DNA from: Paracoccaceae bacterium
GTDB lineage: Bacteria > Pseudomonadota > Alphaproteobacteria > Rhodobacterales > Rhodobacteraceae
Assembly: GCA_028284705.1 (NCBI GenBank)
Contig: JANQRE010000013.1
Coordinates: 1 to 64,000, forward strand
DNA: 64,000 nt
Direction: 5' to 3'
Of the stretch, positions 14,651-23,163 are shown piece after piece. The notes below the pieces were generated by a model. That model was not told where the DNA came from. It did no database searches and saw nothing but the letters and a program-made list of their open reading frames with translations. Made by a program: the position numbers and the translations under genes. The first letter of the stretch is position 1. Each line of letters starts with the position of its first letter.

Positions 14651-15573
14651 GCCCCGTCACCCGCGCCATCCTGCTGAAACTCGGCGCGGTCACGGCTTTC
14701 ATCGTCATGGCTTCGCTGGTGAAAGCCGCTTCTGCTGAAGTGCCTCCGGGGCAGACCGTGTTCTTTCGCGCCTTTTTCGGCATTCCGGTGATCCTGACCT
14801 GGCTGGCAGTCGCAGGTGAGCTGAAAACCGGACTGAAGACCGACAATCCGATGGGCCACCTCTGGCGCGGCATCGTCGGAACATCGGCCATGGCGATGGG
14901 CTTTGCAGCGCTCGGGTTTCTGCCCCTGTCGGAGGTGAAGGCGATCCAATATGCGCAACCGGTGCTGGTCGTGGTCTTCGCGGCGATGTTTCTGGGCGAA
15001 GTGGTGCGTATCTTCCGGCTAACGGCGGTTTTTCTGGGTCTGACCGGGGTCATGGTGATCATGTGGCCCCGGCTGACCGCCTTCTCGGACGGTGCGCTTG
15101 AACCGCTTCTGGCCTTGGGCGCTGTGTTGGCGCTGGGCTCGGCGATCATGGCGGGGCTCGCGCATGTCTTCGTGCGCAAATTGACCGATACCGAACCGAC
15201 CTCGGCCATCGTCTTCTGGTTCGCCTGCACTGCGTCTTGTCTAGCGGCTTTGACTGCCCCATTTGGCTGGGTCTGGCCATCAACCGCAGTCCTTTTCATG
15301 ATGATTGCCTCCGGTGTCGTGGGAGCGTTCGGCCAGATCATGCTGACCGCCAGCTATCGCGGCGTCGATGTGTCGGTGGTCGCGCCGTTCGAATATGCCT
15401 CGATCCTGCTGGCGCTGTTGATTGGTTATGTGGTCTTCGACGAAGTGCCGACCGTGCAGATGCTCTTCGGCATCGTGCTGATTGTTGCCGCGGGCATTCT
15501 GATCATCTGGCGCGAGCGTCAATTGGGCAAAACCCGCGCGAAAGCCCGCCCGGCGATGACCCGGCAGGGATAG
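14647..15573 (+). CDS. EamA/DMT-family transporter
   Basis: 308 residues with about ten membrane helices in two EamA repeats. The first has FFRAFFGIPVILTWLAVAGE and LSEVKAIQYAQPVLVVVFA; the second has GQIMLTASYRGVDVSVVAPF and YASILLALLIGYVVFDEVP. Such inner-membrane proteins export or import small metabolites such as amino acids; the substrate is unknown. The GTG start at 14647 overlaps the HupE stop (GTGA), so the gene is co-translated with hupE. Whether this reflects a functional link to metal uptake is unclear. Confidence 0.88.
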   Translation: MSPVTRAILLKLGAVTAFIVMASLVKAASAEVPPGQTVFFRAFFGIPVILTWLAVAGELKTGLKTDNPMGHLWRGIVGTSAMAMGFAALGFLPLSEVKAIQYAQPVLVVVFAAMFLGEVVRIFRLTAVFLGLTGVMVIMWPRLTAFSDGALEPLLALGAVLALGSAIMAGLAHVFVRKLTDTEPTSAIVFWFACTASCLAALTAPFGWVWPSTAVLFMMIASGVVGAFGQIMLTASYRGVDVSVVAPFEYASILLALLIGYVVFDEVPTVQMLFGIVLIVAAGILIIWRERQLGKTRAKARPAMTRQG

Positions 15574-15670
15574 GCCAATCTGCAGCAATGCAACAGGGTG
15601 ATGACTCTTTGTTACAGGGGATTCTCAGGTCGAATCTGTTGTGCAAATCTCCCGGCCAGGAGGTACGAGT

Positions 15671-15928
15671 ATGACATCATTGAACAAAATAATTCGCGGT
15701 GTGATGGGCGACGCATTTGTCAGCGCTCAAGCCGTCGAAGAAATAAACTCTGAAAATGAGGCAGTGTTGTGGGTCGATGTCGTTTACGCGACGGAGGATG
15801 ACCGACTGGAAGCAAAGACGATGATGGATGCGATTGAGCAGATCAAGAACTGGGATGCCGAGGCAGACCGGGCTCCGACCGTAAATTTCATCTCGCAGAA
15901 TGAGGCCCCGCCGGTCCGACCTCACTAG
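15671..15928 (+). CDS. Small acidic protein of unknown function
   Basis: 85 residues from an ATG preceded by a strong AGGAGG 7 bp upstream. The sequence has a hydrophobic beta segment (AVLWVDVVYATEDD) followed by an amphipathic helix (AKTMMDAIEQIKNWD) and an acidic tail. No signal peptide or membrane segment. I recognise no family. It stands alone after the EamA gene with a 97-bp gap, so it probably has its own promoter. Confidence 0.65.
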   Translation: MTSLNKIIRGVMGDAFVSAQAVEEINSENEAVLWVDVVYATEDDRLEAKTMMDAIEQIKNWDAEADRAPTVNFISQNEAPPVRPH

Positions 15929-15960
15929 GCTTTGTCTCGGCACAGGCTTGCCGCTTGGAT

Positions 15961-15998
15961 GATTTCATGCGCGCATAGGTGAACTATGCGCTGAAATC
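15961..15998. promoter_or_regulatory. Imperfect inverted repeat over a candidate promoter
   Basis: Left arm 15961-15978 and right arm 15984-15998 match over 15 bp apart from a 3-bp insertion in the left arm (GATTTCA plus GCGCATAG against CTATGCGCTGAAATC). A GTGAAC hexamer (15979-15984) in the centre and TATAGT (16003-16008) 18 bp further form a plausible -35/-10 pair for the next gene. A repressor bound to the repeat would cover the -35 box. Confidence 0.4.
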
Positions 15999-16014
15999 AT
16001 GCTATAGTGGTACC

Positions 16015-16032
16015 ATGAAAGGAGTGACCTGA
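16015..16032 (+). other. Five-codon mini-ORF overlapping the next start codon
   Basis: ATG AAA GGA GTG ACC TGA reads as Met-Lys-Gly-Val-Thr-stop, and the stop overlaps the ATG at 16032 (TGATG). The AAAGGAG inside it is the Shine-Dalgarno of the following gene. Predicted transcription would begin at about 16014-16016, so the mini-ORF could be translated leaderlessly. It may also be accidental. Confidence 0.25.
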
Positions 16033-16217
16033 TGACCAGACATGTCCTTGATAACCAGAGTGCCGGTTCCGATGCGTTTCAACGCGAAGCCCTGCGGATT
16101 AAGCAGGATGAGCAGCCAAACACGGCCAGCCTGAAGCTGCAACGCAGACCATTGAAGACAAGTGCGAAGAAGCGCGCCGCCGAATTTGTGGCGATTGAGA
16201 AGGGCCGGCGCTCTTAA
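16032..16217 (+). CDS. Small basic protein of unknown function
   Basis: 61 residues, hydrophilic and lysine/arginine-rich in the second half (LQRRPLKTSAKKRAAEF...EKGRRS). AAAGGAG lies 8 bp before the ATG, and a candidate promoter with an inverted repeat lies just upstream, which supports a real gene. No known family. The end overlaps the convergent ilvE stop by 4 bp. It might bind nucleic acid given its charge, but this is speculation. Confidence 0.55.
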   Translation: MTRHVLDNQSAGSDAFQREALRIKQDEQPNTASLKLQRRPLKTSAKKRAAEFVAIEKGRRS

Positions 16218-17083
16218 GAGCGCACCAGCTTCTCGTAGCTCTCGACCATGTCGCGGGCCAAGGTGCCGACCTCAAAATTGTAATCGCCGATCTGACCGAC
16301 CGGTGTGACCTCGGCGGCTGTGCCGGTGAGCCAGCATTGCTCGAAGCTCTCCATCTCTTCGGGCATGATGTGGCGTTCGTGGACCTTGATCTGGCGGTCG
16401 CGCAGCATCCCGATCACCGTCTGACGGGTCAGGCCGTTTAGGAAACAATCGGGGTCGGGCGTGTGCACCTCGCCGTCTTTCACGAAGAAGATATTCGCGC
16501 CGGTCGCCTCGGCGACGTAGCCGCGGTAATCCATGAACAAGGCGTCGCAGCAGCCCTTGGCCTCGGCGGCGTGTTTTGACGTCGTGCAGATCATGTAGAG
16601 ACCGGCGGCCTTGGCATGCACCGGAATCGTCTCGGGGCTCGGGCGTTTCCATTTTGAGATATCGAGCTTGGCGCCCTTCATCTTCGCGTCGCCGTAATAA
16701 TTGCCCCAACCCCAGCAGGCGATGGCCATGCGCACCGGGTTCTTGGCGGAGGAGACACCCATATCCTCACCCGCGCCGCGCCAGGCCACGGCACGCACAT
16801 AGGCGTCGGTCAGGTTGTTGGCCTTCAGCACTTCGTATTTCGCCGCCTCGATCTCATCGACCGTGTAGGGGATCGGCATATCAAGCTCGTTGCCGGAGAA
16901 ATGCAGCCGCTCGGAATGCTCGCGGCTTTTGAAGATCGTGCCGTTGTAACAGCGCTCCCCTTCAAAAACCGACGAGGCGTAGTGCATAGCATGGGTCAGG
17001 ATATGCACTTTGCTGTCGCGCCAATCCACGAGTTTGCCATCCATCCAGATGACACCATCACGATCGTCATATCCGCCAGCCAT
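16214..17083 (-). CDS. ilvE: Branched-chain amino acid aminotransferase
   Basis: 289 residues from the ATG at 17083, with AAGGAT about 9 bp upstream. It is a fold-type IV PLP enzyme that transaminates leucine, isoleucine and valine with 2-oxoglutarate. Family features are IWMDGKLVDWRDSKVHILTH, HAMHYASSVFEGERCYNG and, with the PLP lysine, AGLYMICTTSKHAAEAKG near residue 160. The glycine-rich end TGTAAEVTPVGQIGDYNF fits as well. Members of this Roseobacter-type group often lie next to petP, as here, divergently. Cytoplasmic. Confidence 0.92.
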   Translation of the reverse strand: MAGGYDDRDGVIWMDGKLVDWRDSKVHILTHAMHYASSVFEGERCYNGTIFKSREHSERLHFSGNELDMPIPYTVDEIEAAKYEVLKANNLTDAYVRAVAWRGAGEDMGVSSAKNPVRMAIACWGWGNYYGDAKMKGAKLDISKWKRPSPETIPVHAKAAGLYMICTTSKHAAEAKGCCDALFMDYRGYVAEATGANIFFVKDGEVHTPDPDCFLNGLTRQTVIGMLRDRQIKVHERHIMPEEMESFEQCWLTGTAAEVTPVGQIGDYNFEVGTLARDMVESYEKLVRS

Positions 17084-17151
17084 TGGCCTAATCCTTCTTC
17101 TTTGAGCTGCACAATCAGTTTTCATTTATTGCGCAATCTAGGTCCGATGCG

Positions 17152-17224
17152 GACATAAAATTACGCAAAAGACGCGATTCGGTATCATTCCGGTCTAGTA
17201 ATGTCAACAAGACTGACATAAAAT
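17152..17224. promoter_or_regulatory. Operator-like repeats in front of petP
   Basis: ATGTCA (17201-17206) and TGACAT (17214-17219) form an inverted repeat with a 7-bp spacer, 30-48 bp before the petP start, a size fitting a MarR dimer. The decamer GACATAAAAT occurs at 17215-17224 and again at 17152-17161, 63 bp apart, close to six helical turns. Autoregulation by PetP and effects on the divergent ilvE promoter are inferred. Confidence 0.4.
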
Positions 17225-17248
17225 GGTGCGAAACGTGGAGTGCCAGAT

Positions 17249-17740
17249 ATGGTGGACAGACCCGGCGGTGAGACGCTTCTCTTTCTGACCGATGATCAGT
17301 TGCGGCGTGGGATCGAAGCGATGTTCTTTGCCTATCGCGGCTTCACCGCCGATCCTGACCGCATCTTGGAAAACTACGCCTATGGGCGGGCGCATCACCG
17401 GGCGGTGCATTTCATCAATCGCTCCCCGGGCACGACGGTGAACAATCTGCTCGATATTCTGGGCGTGACGAAACAATCTTTGAATCGCGTTTTGCGCACA
17501 TTGATCGAAGATGGCCTGGTGGAAAGCAAAGTGGGCACGAAAGACCGGCGGGAGCGGCATCTGTTTCTCACCGATGAGGGGCGCGAATTGGAGCGGCAAC
17601 TCTCCGAGGCGCAGCGCTCGCGCATGCGTGCGGCCTATCGCGATGCGGGTCCCGAAGCGGTTGCGGGCTTCCGTCAGGTGCTGGAACAGATTATGGACCC
17701 TGAGATGCGACGCCGATTTAATACTTTGAAAGACATGTAA
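17249..17740 (+). CDS. petP: MarR-family regulator PetP
   Basis: 163 residues. It has a MarR winged helix-turn-helix (TTVNNLLDILGVTKQSLNRV, LIEDGLVESKVGTKDRRERH, LFLTDEGRELERQL). The ATG at 17249 with GGAG 9 bp upstream is preferred over the in-frame GTG at 17240. It is followed two bases later by a response regulator gene, the petP-petR arrangement described in Rhodobacter capsulatus, where petR is upstream of the cytochrome bc1 genes. No bc1 genes follow here. The gene name rests on this synteny and length. Confidence 0.8.
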   Translation: MVDRPGGETLLFLTDDQLRRGIEAMFFAYRGFTADPDRILENYAYGRAHHRAVHFINRSPGTTVNNLLDILGVTKQSLNRVLRTLIEDGLVESKVGTKDRRERHLFLTDEGRELERQLSEAQRSRMRAAYRDAGPEAVAGFRQVLEQIMDPEMRRRFNTLKDM

Positions 17741-17742
17741 TC

Positions 17743-18453
17743 ATGGCCGGACCTTCGCAAAATGATGCGCATCTTCTGATCGTCGATGATGACGAGCGTA
17801 TCCGCACGCTTCTGCAGCAGTTTCTGACGCGCAACGGGTTCTGGACCACCGCGGCGCGCGAAGCGGACCATGCGCGGCGGCTGCTGGAGGGTCTGGATTT
17901 CGACCTGATCGTGATGGATGTGATGATGCCGGGTGATGACGGGATCACTTTCACCCGCGAGTTGCGGGAGAGGATGGAGACGCCGATCCTGCTTCTGACC
18001 GCCAAGGGCGAGAGCACGGATCGGATTTCGGGCCTCGAAGCGGGCGCCGATGATTACCTGCCGAAACCTTTTGAGCCGAAAGAATTGCTGCTCAGGATCA
18101 ACGCCATCCTGCGCCGCGTGCCTGCCAGCGAAGACGTGATCGAGAAGCCCAAAAGCCTACATCTCGGCGATTTCCGCTACGATGTCGAACGCGGTGAGCT
18201 GTGGCAGGGCGAGGACCTGATCCGTCTGACCGCGACCGAAGTGGCCCTGCTCAGGATTTTCGCGAACAAACCAGGGGAGCCGATCAGCCGTGGTCAACTG
18301 GTCGAGGATCTGGGCCGCGATGATGGGCAGGCGCAGGAACGCGCGGTCGATGTGCAGATCACCCGACTCAGACGGAAGATCGAAGCCGATCCGAAACAGC
18401 CGCGCTACCTGCAAACGGTTCGGGGCGCAGGCTACATGCTGGCGCCGGATTGA
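17743..18453 (+). CDS. petR: OmpR-family response regulator PetR
   Basis: 236 residues. The receiver domain has acidic residues in VDDDERI, phospho-acceptor Asp59 in IVMDVMMPGDDG, Thr in LLTAKGEST and Lys in DDYLPKPFEPKELL. The C-terminal winged helix (about 135-236) reads LIRLTATEVALLRIFANKPG and VDVQITRLRRKIEADPKQPR, as in OmpR/PhoB. It is two bases downstream of petP; no histidine kinase is nearby, so the phosphate donor is unknown. Its stop overlaps the next ATG (TGATG). PetR is reported as essential in R. capsulatus; the target genes here are not evident. Confidence 0.85.
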   Translation: MAGPSQNDAHLLIVDDDERIRTLLQQFLTRNGFWTTAAREADHARRLLEGLDFDLIVMDVMMPGDDGITFTRELRERMETPILLLTAKGESTDRISGLEAGADDYLPKPFEPKELLLRINAILRRVPASEDVIEKPKSLHLGDFRYDVERGELWQGEDLIRLTATEVALLRIFANKPGEPISRGQLVEDLGRDDGQAQERAVDVQITRLRRKIEADPKQPRYLQTVRGAGYMLAPD

Positions 18454-19391
18454 TGACCACCGCTCTTTTCACCCACACGGATTGTTTGCAGCACATCACA
18501 CCCCCCGGTCATCCGGAGCGCGTGGACCGGCTGATGGCAATCTATGCCGCATTGGACGGGTTGGACGACCCGAACCTGCAACGCCTCGACGCGCCATTGG
18601 GCGAAGAAGAGGCCATCCTGCGCGTGCATCCCCAGTCTCATATTGACCGCGTGAAAGCAGCGGCTCCTGCGGACGGGTATGTCTCGCTGGACGCGGATAC
18701 GCATATGTCACCGGGCTCGCTGCAGGCGGCGATGCGCGGCGTCGGGGCGATGACGAAAGCCGTGGATATGGTGTTGGATGGCGAGGTGCAGAACGCCTTT
18801 GCCGCTGTCCGACCTCCTGGGCATCATGCGGAGAAGACCACACCGATGGGCTTCTGCCTTTTCGGCAATATCGCGATTGCGGCGAAACATGCGCTGGAGG
18901 TTCACGGGCTGTCCCGGGTCGCGATCGTGGATTTCGACGTGCATCACGGCAATGGCACGCAGGACCTCTTGTGGGAAGAAGAACGCGTGCTCTTCATCTC
19001 ATCGCATCAGATGCCGCTTTATCCCGGCACCGGTGCGCCGAGCGAGACGGGTGTCGCTGGCAATATCTTCAACCTGCCATTCGAGCCTTTCACGGGCAGC
19101 AAGGGATTTCGCGAAGCCTATGAACGCGAGGTGTTTCCGGCGCTGGACGCGTTTAAACCAGAGCTGCTGCTGATCTCCGCCGGGTTTGACGCCCATGCCG
19201 CCGACCCGCTGGCCAATCTGAATTTCACCACCGAGGATTTCGGCTGGGTCACGGAGCGCCTGTGCGATATCGCCGAGACCCATTGCGACGGGCGGATCGT
19301 CTCGACTTTGGAAGGCGGATATGATCTTGATGCGCTCGCCGCCTCGGTGAAGGCGCATCTGACCGTTTTGCTAGAGCGAGGCCAACCATGA
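18453..19391 (+). CDS. Histone deacetylase-family zinc hydrolase
   Basis: 312 residues from the ATG overlapping the petR stop. It has class II HDAC-like motifs: RPPGHHAEKTTPMGFCLFGN (active-site histidines), DFDVHHGNGTQD (zinc-binding Asp and His), and SAGFDAHAADPLANL (second zinc Asp). Bacterial members deacetylate acetylpolyamines, acetoin or acetyl-lysine; the substrate here is unknown. It lies inside the petP-petR-xseB-ispA-dxs series with 1-4 bp overlaps on both sides, so it is co-transcribed. Soluble, cytoplasmic. Confidence 0.9.
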   Translation: MTTALFTHTDCLQHITPPGHPERVDRLMAIYAALDGLDDPNLQRLDAPLGEEEAILRVHPQSHIDRVKAAAPADGYVSLDADTHMSPGSLQAAMRGVGAMTKAVDMVLDGEVQNAFAAVRPPGHHAEKTTPMGFCLFGNIAIAAKHALEVHGLSRVAIVDFDVHHGNGTQDLLWEEERVLFISSHQMPLYPGTGAPSETGVAGNIFNLPFEPFTGSKGFREAYEREVFPALDAFKPELLLISAGFDAHAADPLANLNFTTEDFGWVTERLCDIAETHCDGRIVSTLEGGYDLDALAASVKAHLTVLLERGQP

Positions 19392-19630
19392 CCGACCGCC
19401 CTGTTTCCGAGATGAGCTTTGAGGAAGCCATGGCCGAGTTGGAGCATGTGGTCGGGCAATTGGAGCGGGGCGATGTGCCGCTGGAGGACTCGATCAAGCT
19501 CTATGAGCGCGGCGCTGAGCTGAAGAAGCGCTGCGAGGTGAAACTGCGGGAGGCCGAAGAGAAGGTCGCGCAGATCACCACCGATGCGGATGGCAATCCC
19601 ACGGGAACAAAACCGGTCGAAGGTCTGTAA
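19388..19630 (+). CDS. xseB: Exodeoxyribonuclease VII small subunit
   Basis: 80 residues. It shows the helical XseB pattern MSFEEAMAELEHVVGQLERG, PLEDSIKLYERGAELKKRCE and the helix EVKLREAEEKVAQI. With the large subunit XseA it forms the single-strand-specific exonuclease VII. xseA is not in this window. The start overlaps the previous stop (ATGA), and ispA begins 5 bp after its stop; the xseB-ispA-dxs order is widespread in proteobacteria. Confidence 0.93.
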   Translation: MTDRPVSEMSFEEAMAELEHVVGQLERGDVPLEDSIKLYERGAELKKRCEVKLREAEEKVAQITTDADGNPTGTKPVEGL

Positions 19631-19635
19631 ACCCC

Positions 19636-20496
19636 ATGTTCGACGCGGCGCTGAAAGACGCCCAGGCGCGCGTTCAGGCGTGTTTTGATGCGGAGCTTGC
19701 GCGGTTTGAGGGCGTGATCGGCGAGGCAATGCGCTACACCACGACCGGCGGCAAGCGGTTGCGTGGATTTCTGGTGCTCGAAGGCGCGCGGCTGCACGGC
19801 GTTGATCCGGGCGATGCCGACAAGGTGGCCGTAGCGATTGAGGCGATCCACGCCTATTCGCTGGTGCATGACGATCTGCCCTGCATGGATGACGATGACC
19901 TGCGCCGCGGCCATCCGACGGTGCATGTGAAATGGGATGAAGCAACCGCCGTGTTGACCGGCGATGCGTTGCAGACATTTGCATTTGAAGTGTTGGGGGA
20001 GCTCATCGCACCCTTGCGGGTCCGCCTCGCGCTGATCTCGTCGCTGGCCAAAGCGTCCGGCGCACAGGGCATGGTGTTGGGACAGGCCTTGGACATCGCC
20101 GCCGAAAGCGCCGAGACTCCGCTGACGCTGGAGGAGATCACCCGGCTGCAGGCGGGCAAAACCGGTGCCCTGATCGAATGGTCGGGCATGGCAGGCGCGG
20201 TGTTGGGCGAAGCGGACCGCGAGCCCCTGCGCCAATATGCCCAAAGTCTCGGCCTTGCTTTCCAGATCGCCGACGACATTTTGGACATCGAAGGTGATGC
20301 GGCGAAAGCCGGAAAGCGCCTGCAGAAAGATGAGGAGGCCGGAAAGGCGACCTTTGTCTCTTTGCTGGGTCTGGACGGTGCCAAGGCCCGTGCGAAGGAA
20401 CTTGTGGCGCAGGCCGAAGCGGCGTTGGAGCCATACGGGGATGACGCGGCGAACCTGAAAGCGGCGGCACGATTTGTCATCACCCGCGATATGTGA
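19636..20496 (+). CDS. ispA: Polyprenyl synthetase (farnesyl or geranylgeranyl diphosphate synthase)
   Basis: 286 residues. The first aspartate-rich motif is at about 79-86 ([10 protein letters not shown], with the two-residue insertion of bacterial FPP synthases), preceded by [13 protein letters not shown]; the second is [13 protein letters not shown] around 213-225. It condenses IPP with DMAPP or GPP to C15 or C20 diphosphates for quinones and carotenoids. It lies directly before dxs, the first enzyme of IPP synthesis by the MEP pathway. The chain length of the product cannot be settled from motifs alone. Confidence 0.92.
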   Translation: MFDAALKDAQARVQACFDAELARFEGVIGEAMRYTTTGGKRLRGFLVLEGARLHGVDPGDADKVAVAIEAIHAYSLVHDDLPCMDDDDLRRGHPTVHVKWDEATAVLTGDALQTFAFEVLGELIAPLRVRLALISSLAKASGAQGMVLGQALDIAAESAETPLTLEEITRLQAGKTGALIEWSGMAGAVLGEADREPLRQYAQSLGLAFQIADDILDIEGDAAKAGKRLQKDEEAGKATFVSLLGLDGAKARAKELVAQAEAALEPYGDDAANLKAAARFVITRDM

Positions 20497-20510
20497 GAGG
20501 GGACGGCCCC

Positions 20511-22439
20511 ATGAGTGACAGACCCAACACCCCAACGCTTGATCGCGTGACCGTACCCGCCGACATGAAGACCCTGTCGGATGCGGAGTTGCAGAGCCTC
20601 GCCGATGAGTTGCGGGCGGAGACGATCTCGGCGGTGTCCGAAACCGGCGGGCATCTGGGCGCTGGCCTGGGTGTGGTCGAGTTGACCGTGGCGCTGCACG
20701 CCGTCTTCGACACTCCAAAGGATCGGTTGATCTGGGATGTCTCCCATCAGTGTTATCCCCATAAAATCCTGACCGGGCGGCGGGATCGCATTCGCACCTT
20801 GCGCCAGAAGGATGGCTTAAGCGGGTTCACCAAACGCTCCGAAAGCGCTTACGACCCGTTTGGCGCGGCGCATTCCTCCACCTCGATCTCTGCCGCGCTT
20901 GGCATGGCGGTGGCCCGTGATCTGGGCGGCGCGCCGGAACACGGTATCGGCGACTGCATCGCGGTGATCGGCGACGGCGCGATCTCGGCGGGCATGGCCT
21001 ATGAGGCGATGAACAATGCGGGCCACCTTGGCAAGCGGCTGATCGTCATTCTAAACGACAATGAGATGTCTATCGCCCCGCCCGTGGGTGCGATGTCGAC
21101 TTATCTCTCGCGCCTTTACGCCGGTGCCCCGTTCCAGGAGTTCAAGGCGGCGGCCAAGGGGGCCGTGTCGCTATTGCCGGAGCCGTTTCAGGAAGGCGCG
21201 CGGCGGGCCAAGGAAATGGTCAAATCCATGACCGTTGGCGGCACGCTCTTTGAGGAGCTTGGTTTCTCCTATGTCGGGCCGATTGACGGCCACGATATGG
21301 AGCAGCTACTCGCAGTGCTGCGCACCGTAAAAGTGCGCGCCGACGGGCCGATCCTGATCCACGCAATCACCACCAAAGGCAAAGGGTATGCGCCTGCCGA
21401 AGGGGCGGATGACAAGGGCCACGCGACGGCGAAGTTTGATGTCGTCACGGGCAAACAGAAGAAAGCTCCGTCCAATGCGCCGAGCTACACCAAGGTCTTC
21501 GCGCAATCGCTGATCAAGGAGGCGGAGGAAGACTCCAAAATCGTCGCGGTTACCGCCGCGATGCCCGATGGCACCGGGCTGAACCTCTTTGCCGAACGCT
21601 TTCCGAACCGCTGTTTTGACGTGGGCATTGCCGAGCAGCACGGTGTGACCTTCTCGGCGGGTCTCGCGGCGGGGGGCATGAAACCCTTCTGTGCGATCTA
21701 CTCGACCTTCCTGCAGCGCGGCTATGACCAGGTCGTGCATGACGTGGCCATTCAACGCCTGCCGGTGCGCTTTGCGATTGATCGCGCGGGTCTGGTGGGC
21801 GCCGATGGCGCGACCCATGCTGGGTCTTTCGACATCGGCTATATGGCGAGCCTGCCGGGCATGATCGTCATGGCCGCAGCGGACGAAGCCGAGCTTGTGC
21901 ATATGGTCGCGACCGCGGCCCAGATCGACGATACGCCCTGCGCTTTCCGCTATCCGCGGGGTGAGGGCGTCGGTGTCGAGATGCCCGAGCGGGGCGCGCC
22001 GCTTGAGATCGGCAAGGCGCGGATGATTTCCGAGGGTAACCGTGTGGCTCTGCTCTCCTTCGGTACAAGGCTGCAAGAGGCACAAGCGGCGGCAGAAAAC
22101 CTCGCCGCCAAAGGCATCACACCGACCATCGTCGATGCCCGCTTTGCCAAGCCGCTGGACACGGACATGATCCTGCAACTCGCCCGCCACCATGAGGCGC
22201 TGATCACTCTGGAAGAAGGCGCGGTGGGTGGATTTGGCAGCCATGTCGCGCAGTTCCTGGCCGAGGAAGGCGTGTTCGACACCGGGCTGAAATTCCGCTC
22301 CATGGTGCTGCCGGATATCTTCATCGATCAGGCGAGCCCCCGCGATATGTACGAGATCGCCGCGATGAACGCCCCGCAGATCGAGGCGAAGGTGATGGAA
22401 GCGCTCGGCGTGGCCGATTTCGCGAGCCGCCGCGCTTAA
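20511..22439 (+). CDS. dxs: 1-deoxy-D-xylulose-5-phosphate synthase
   Basis: 642 residues. This thiamine-diphosphate enzyme joins pyruvate and glyceraldehyde-3-phosphate in the first step of the MEP isoprenoid pathway. Motifs: [32 protein letters not shown], the ThDP motif [18 protein letters not shown], and the transketolase-like region [17 protein letters not shown] with [15 protein letters not shown]. The ATG at 20511 is preferred to the in-frame one at 20493 because GAGAGGGG lies upstream and the protein then begins at the family's usual place. It closes the petP-to-dxs co-directional block. Confidence 0.95.
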   Translation: MSDRPNTPTLDRVTVPADMKTLSDAELQSLADELRAETISAVSETGGHLGAGLGVVELTVALHAVFDTPKDRLIWDVSHQCYPHKILTGRRDRIRTLRQKDGLSGFTKRSESAYDPFGAAHSSTSISAALGMAVARDLGGAPEHGIGDCIAVIGDGAISAGMAYEAMNNAGHLGKRLIVILNDNEMSIAPPVGAMSTYLSRLYAGAPFQEFKAAAKGAVSLLPEPFQEGARRAKEMVKSMTVGGTLFEELGFSYVGPIDGHDMEQLLAVLRTVKVRADGPILIHAITTKGKGYAPAEGADDKGHATAKFDVVTGKQKKAPSNAPSYTKVFAQSLIKEAEEDSKIVAVTAAMPDGTGLNLFAERFPNRCFDVGIAEQHGVTFSAGLAAGGMKPFCAIYSTFLQRGYDQVVHDVAIQRLPVRFAIDRAGLVGADGATHAGSFDIGYMASLPGMIVMAAADEAELVHMVATAAQIDDTPCAFRYPRGEGVGVEMPERGAPLEIGKARMISEGNRVALLSFGTRLQEAQAAAENLAAKGITPTIVDARFAKPLDTDMILQLARHHEALITLEEGAVGGFGSHVAQFLAEEGVFDTGLKFRSMVLPDIFIDQASPRDMYEIAAMNAPQIEAKVMEALGVADFASRRA

Positions 22440-22488
22440 CCTTACGTTTTCCTTGATCGCACGTGCGCCACACCTAGGCTTTCGGGCC

Positions 22489-23163
22489 ATGGAACAACGC
22501 ACGCCCTTTGCACGGACCTATCGCTGGTTCGTCTTCCTAATCACGCTTGGCTATTTCTTCTACCAGTTCGCCGCGACGGATTTGGCCGTCTTCGGTTGGC
22601 AGTTCCGGTTCCTGACCAACTGGGCGCTTGCGGCCTCCACCGTGTCGGCCTTCTTCATGCTGCGCCTCGCGATGGGTTGGTCGGATCAGCGCCACGAGGT
22701 TTGGGCGTCCGTCACTCTCGTAGTGAACGCCACGGTCGTGCTGATGTATTGGAAGATCTACCTCGAAGACCCGAGCCTGTTCTACGGCGATGGCAACCCG
22801 ATCATCTGGTATCAGGAGTATTTCCTGCACGGGCTCGGACCACTTTTGCAGGCAATCGACGCGCTGTTTATTTTGGGTGTGTTCCAGAAGATGCGTCAGA
22901 CTGCGCTCGGCGTGTTCGCCGTGCCGATAACCTATATCGCCTGGATCGAGCTGGTCCTGCGCCCGGTCAATGAAACGCCCGTGGGGTCCGTGACAACCGG
23001 TCTGCCCTATCTGTTTCTGAACAACATGGAATTGCCTGCGCGTGCGAATTTCTACATCACGACGACGATCACCATGCTGGTGCTGATGCTGATCGCTTGG
23101 GGCCTGTCGGCCCTGCTCAGACGTCTTCGTCTTTCACCTTCAGCTGCGCCTCAATCTTCTTAA
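22489..23163 (+). CDS. FAR-17a/AIG1-like integral membrane protein
   Basis: 224 residues from the ATG at 22489, with about six membrane helices. The hydrophobic pattern, Thr43 in FRFLTNW and His114 in YFLHGLGPLL resemble the AIG1/ADTRP (FAR-17a) family, in which a Thr and a His form the active site of lipid hydrolases. The match is weak and the function is inferred. It follows dxs after 49 bp and may be read from that operon. Its last 47 bp overlap the 3' end of the convergent sodium channel gene. Confidence 0.7.
   Translation: MEQRTPFARTYRWFVFLITLGYFFYQFAATDLAVFGWQFRFLTNWALAASTVSAFFMLRLAMGWSDQRHEVWASVTLVVNATVVLMYWKIYLEDPSLFYGDGNPIIWYQEYFLHGLGPLLQAIDALFILGVFQKMRQTALGVFAVPITYIAWIELVLRPVNETPVGSVTTGLPYLFLNNMELPARANFYITTTITMLVLMLIAWGLSALLRRLRLSPSAAPQSS

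Noticed and set aside
19501-20718. 405-codon minus-strand frame across xseB, ispA and the dxs start
   Set aside because: It is a shadow of three well-supported genes and matches nothing.
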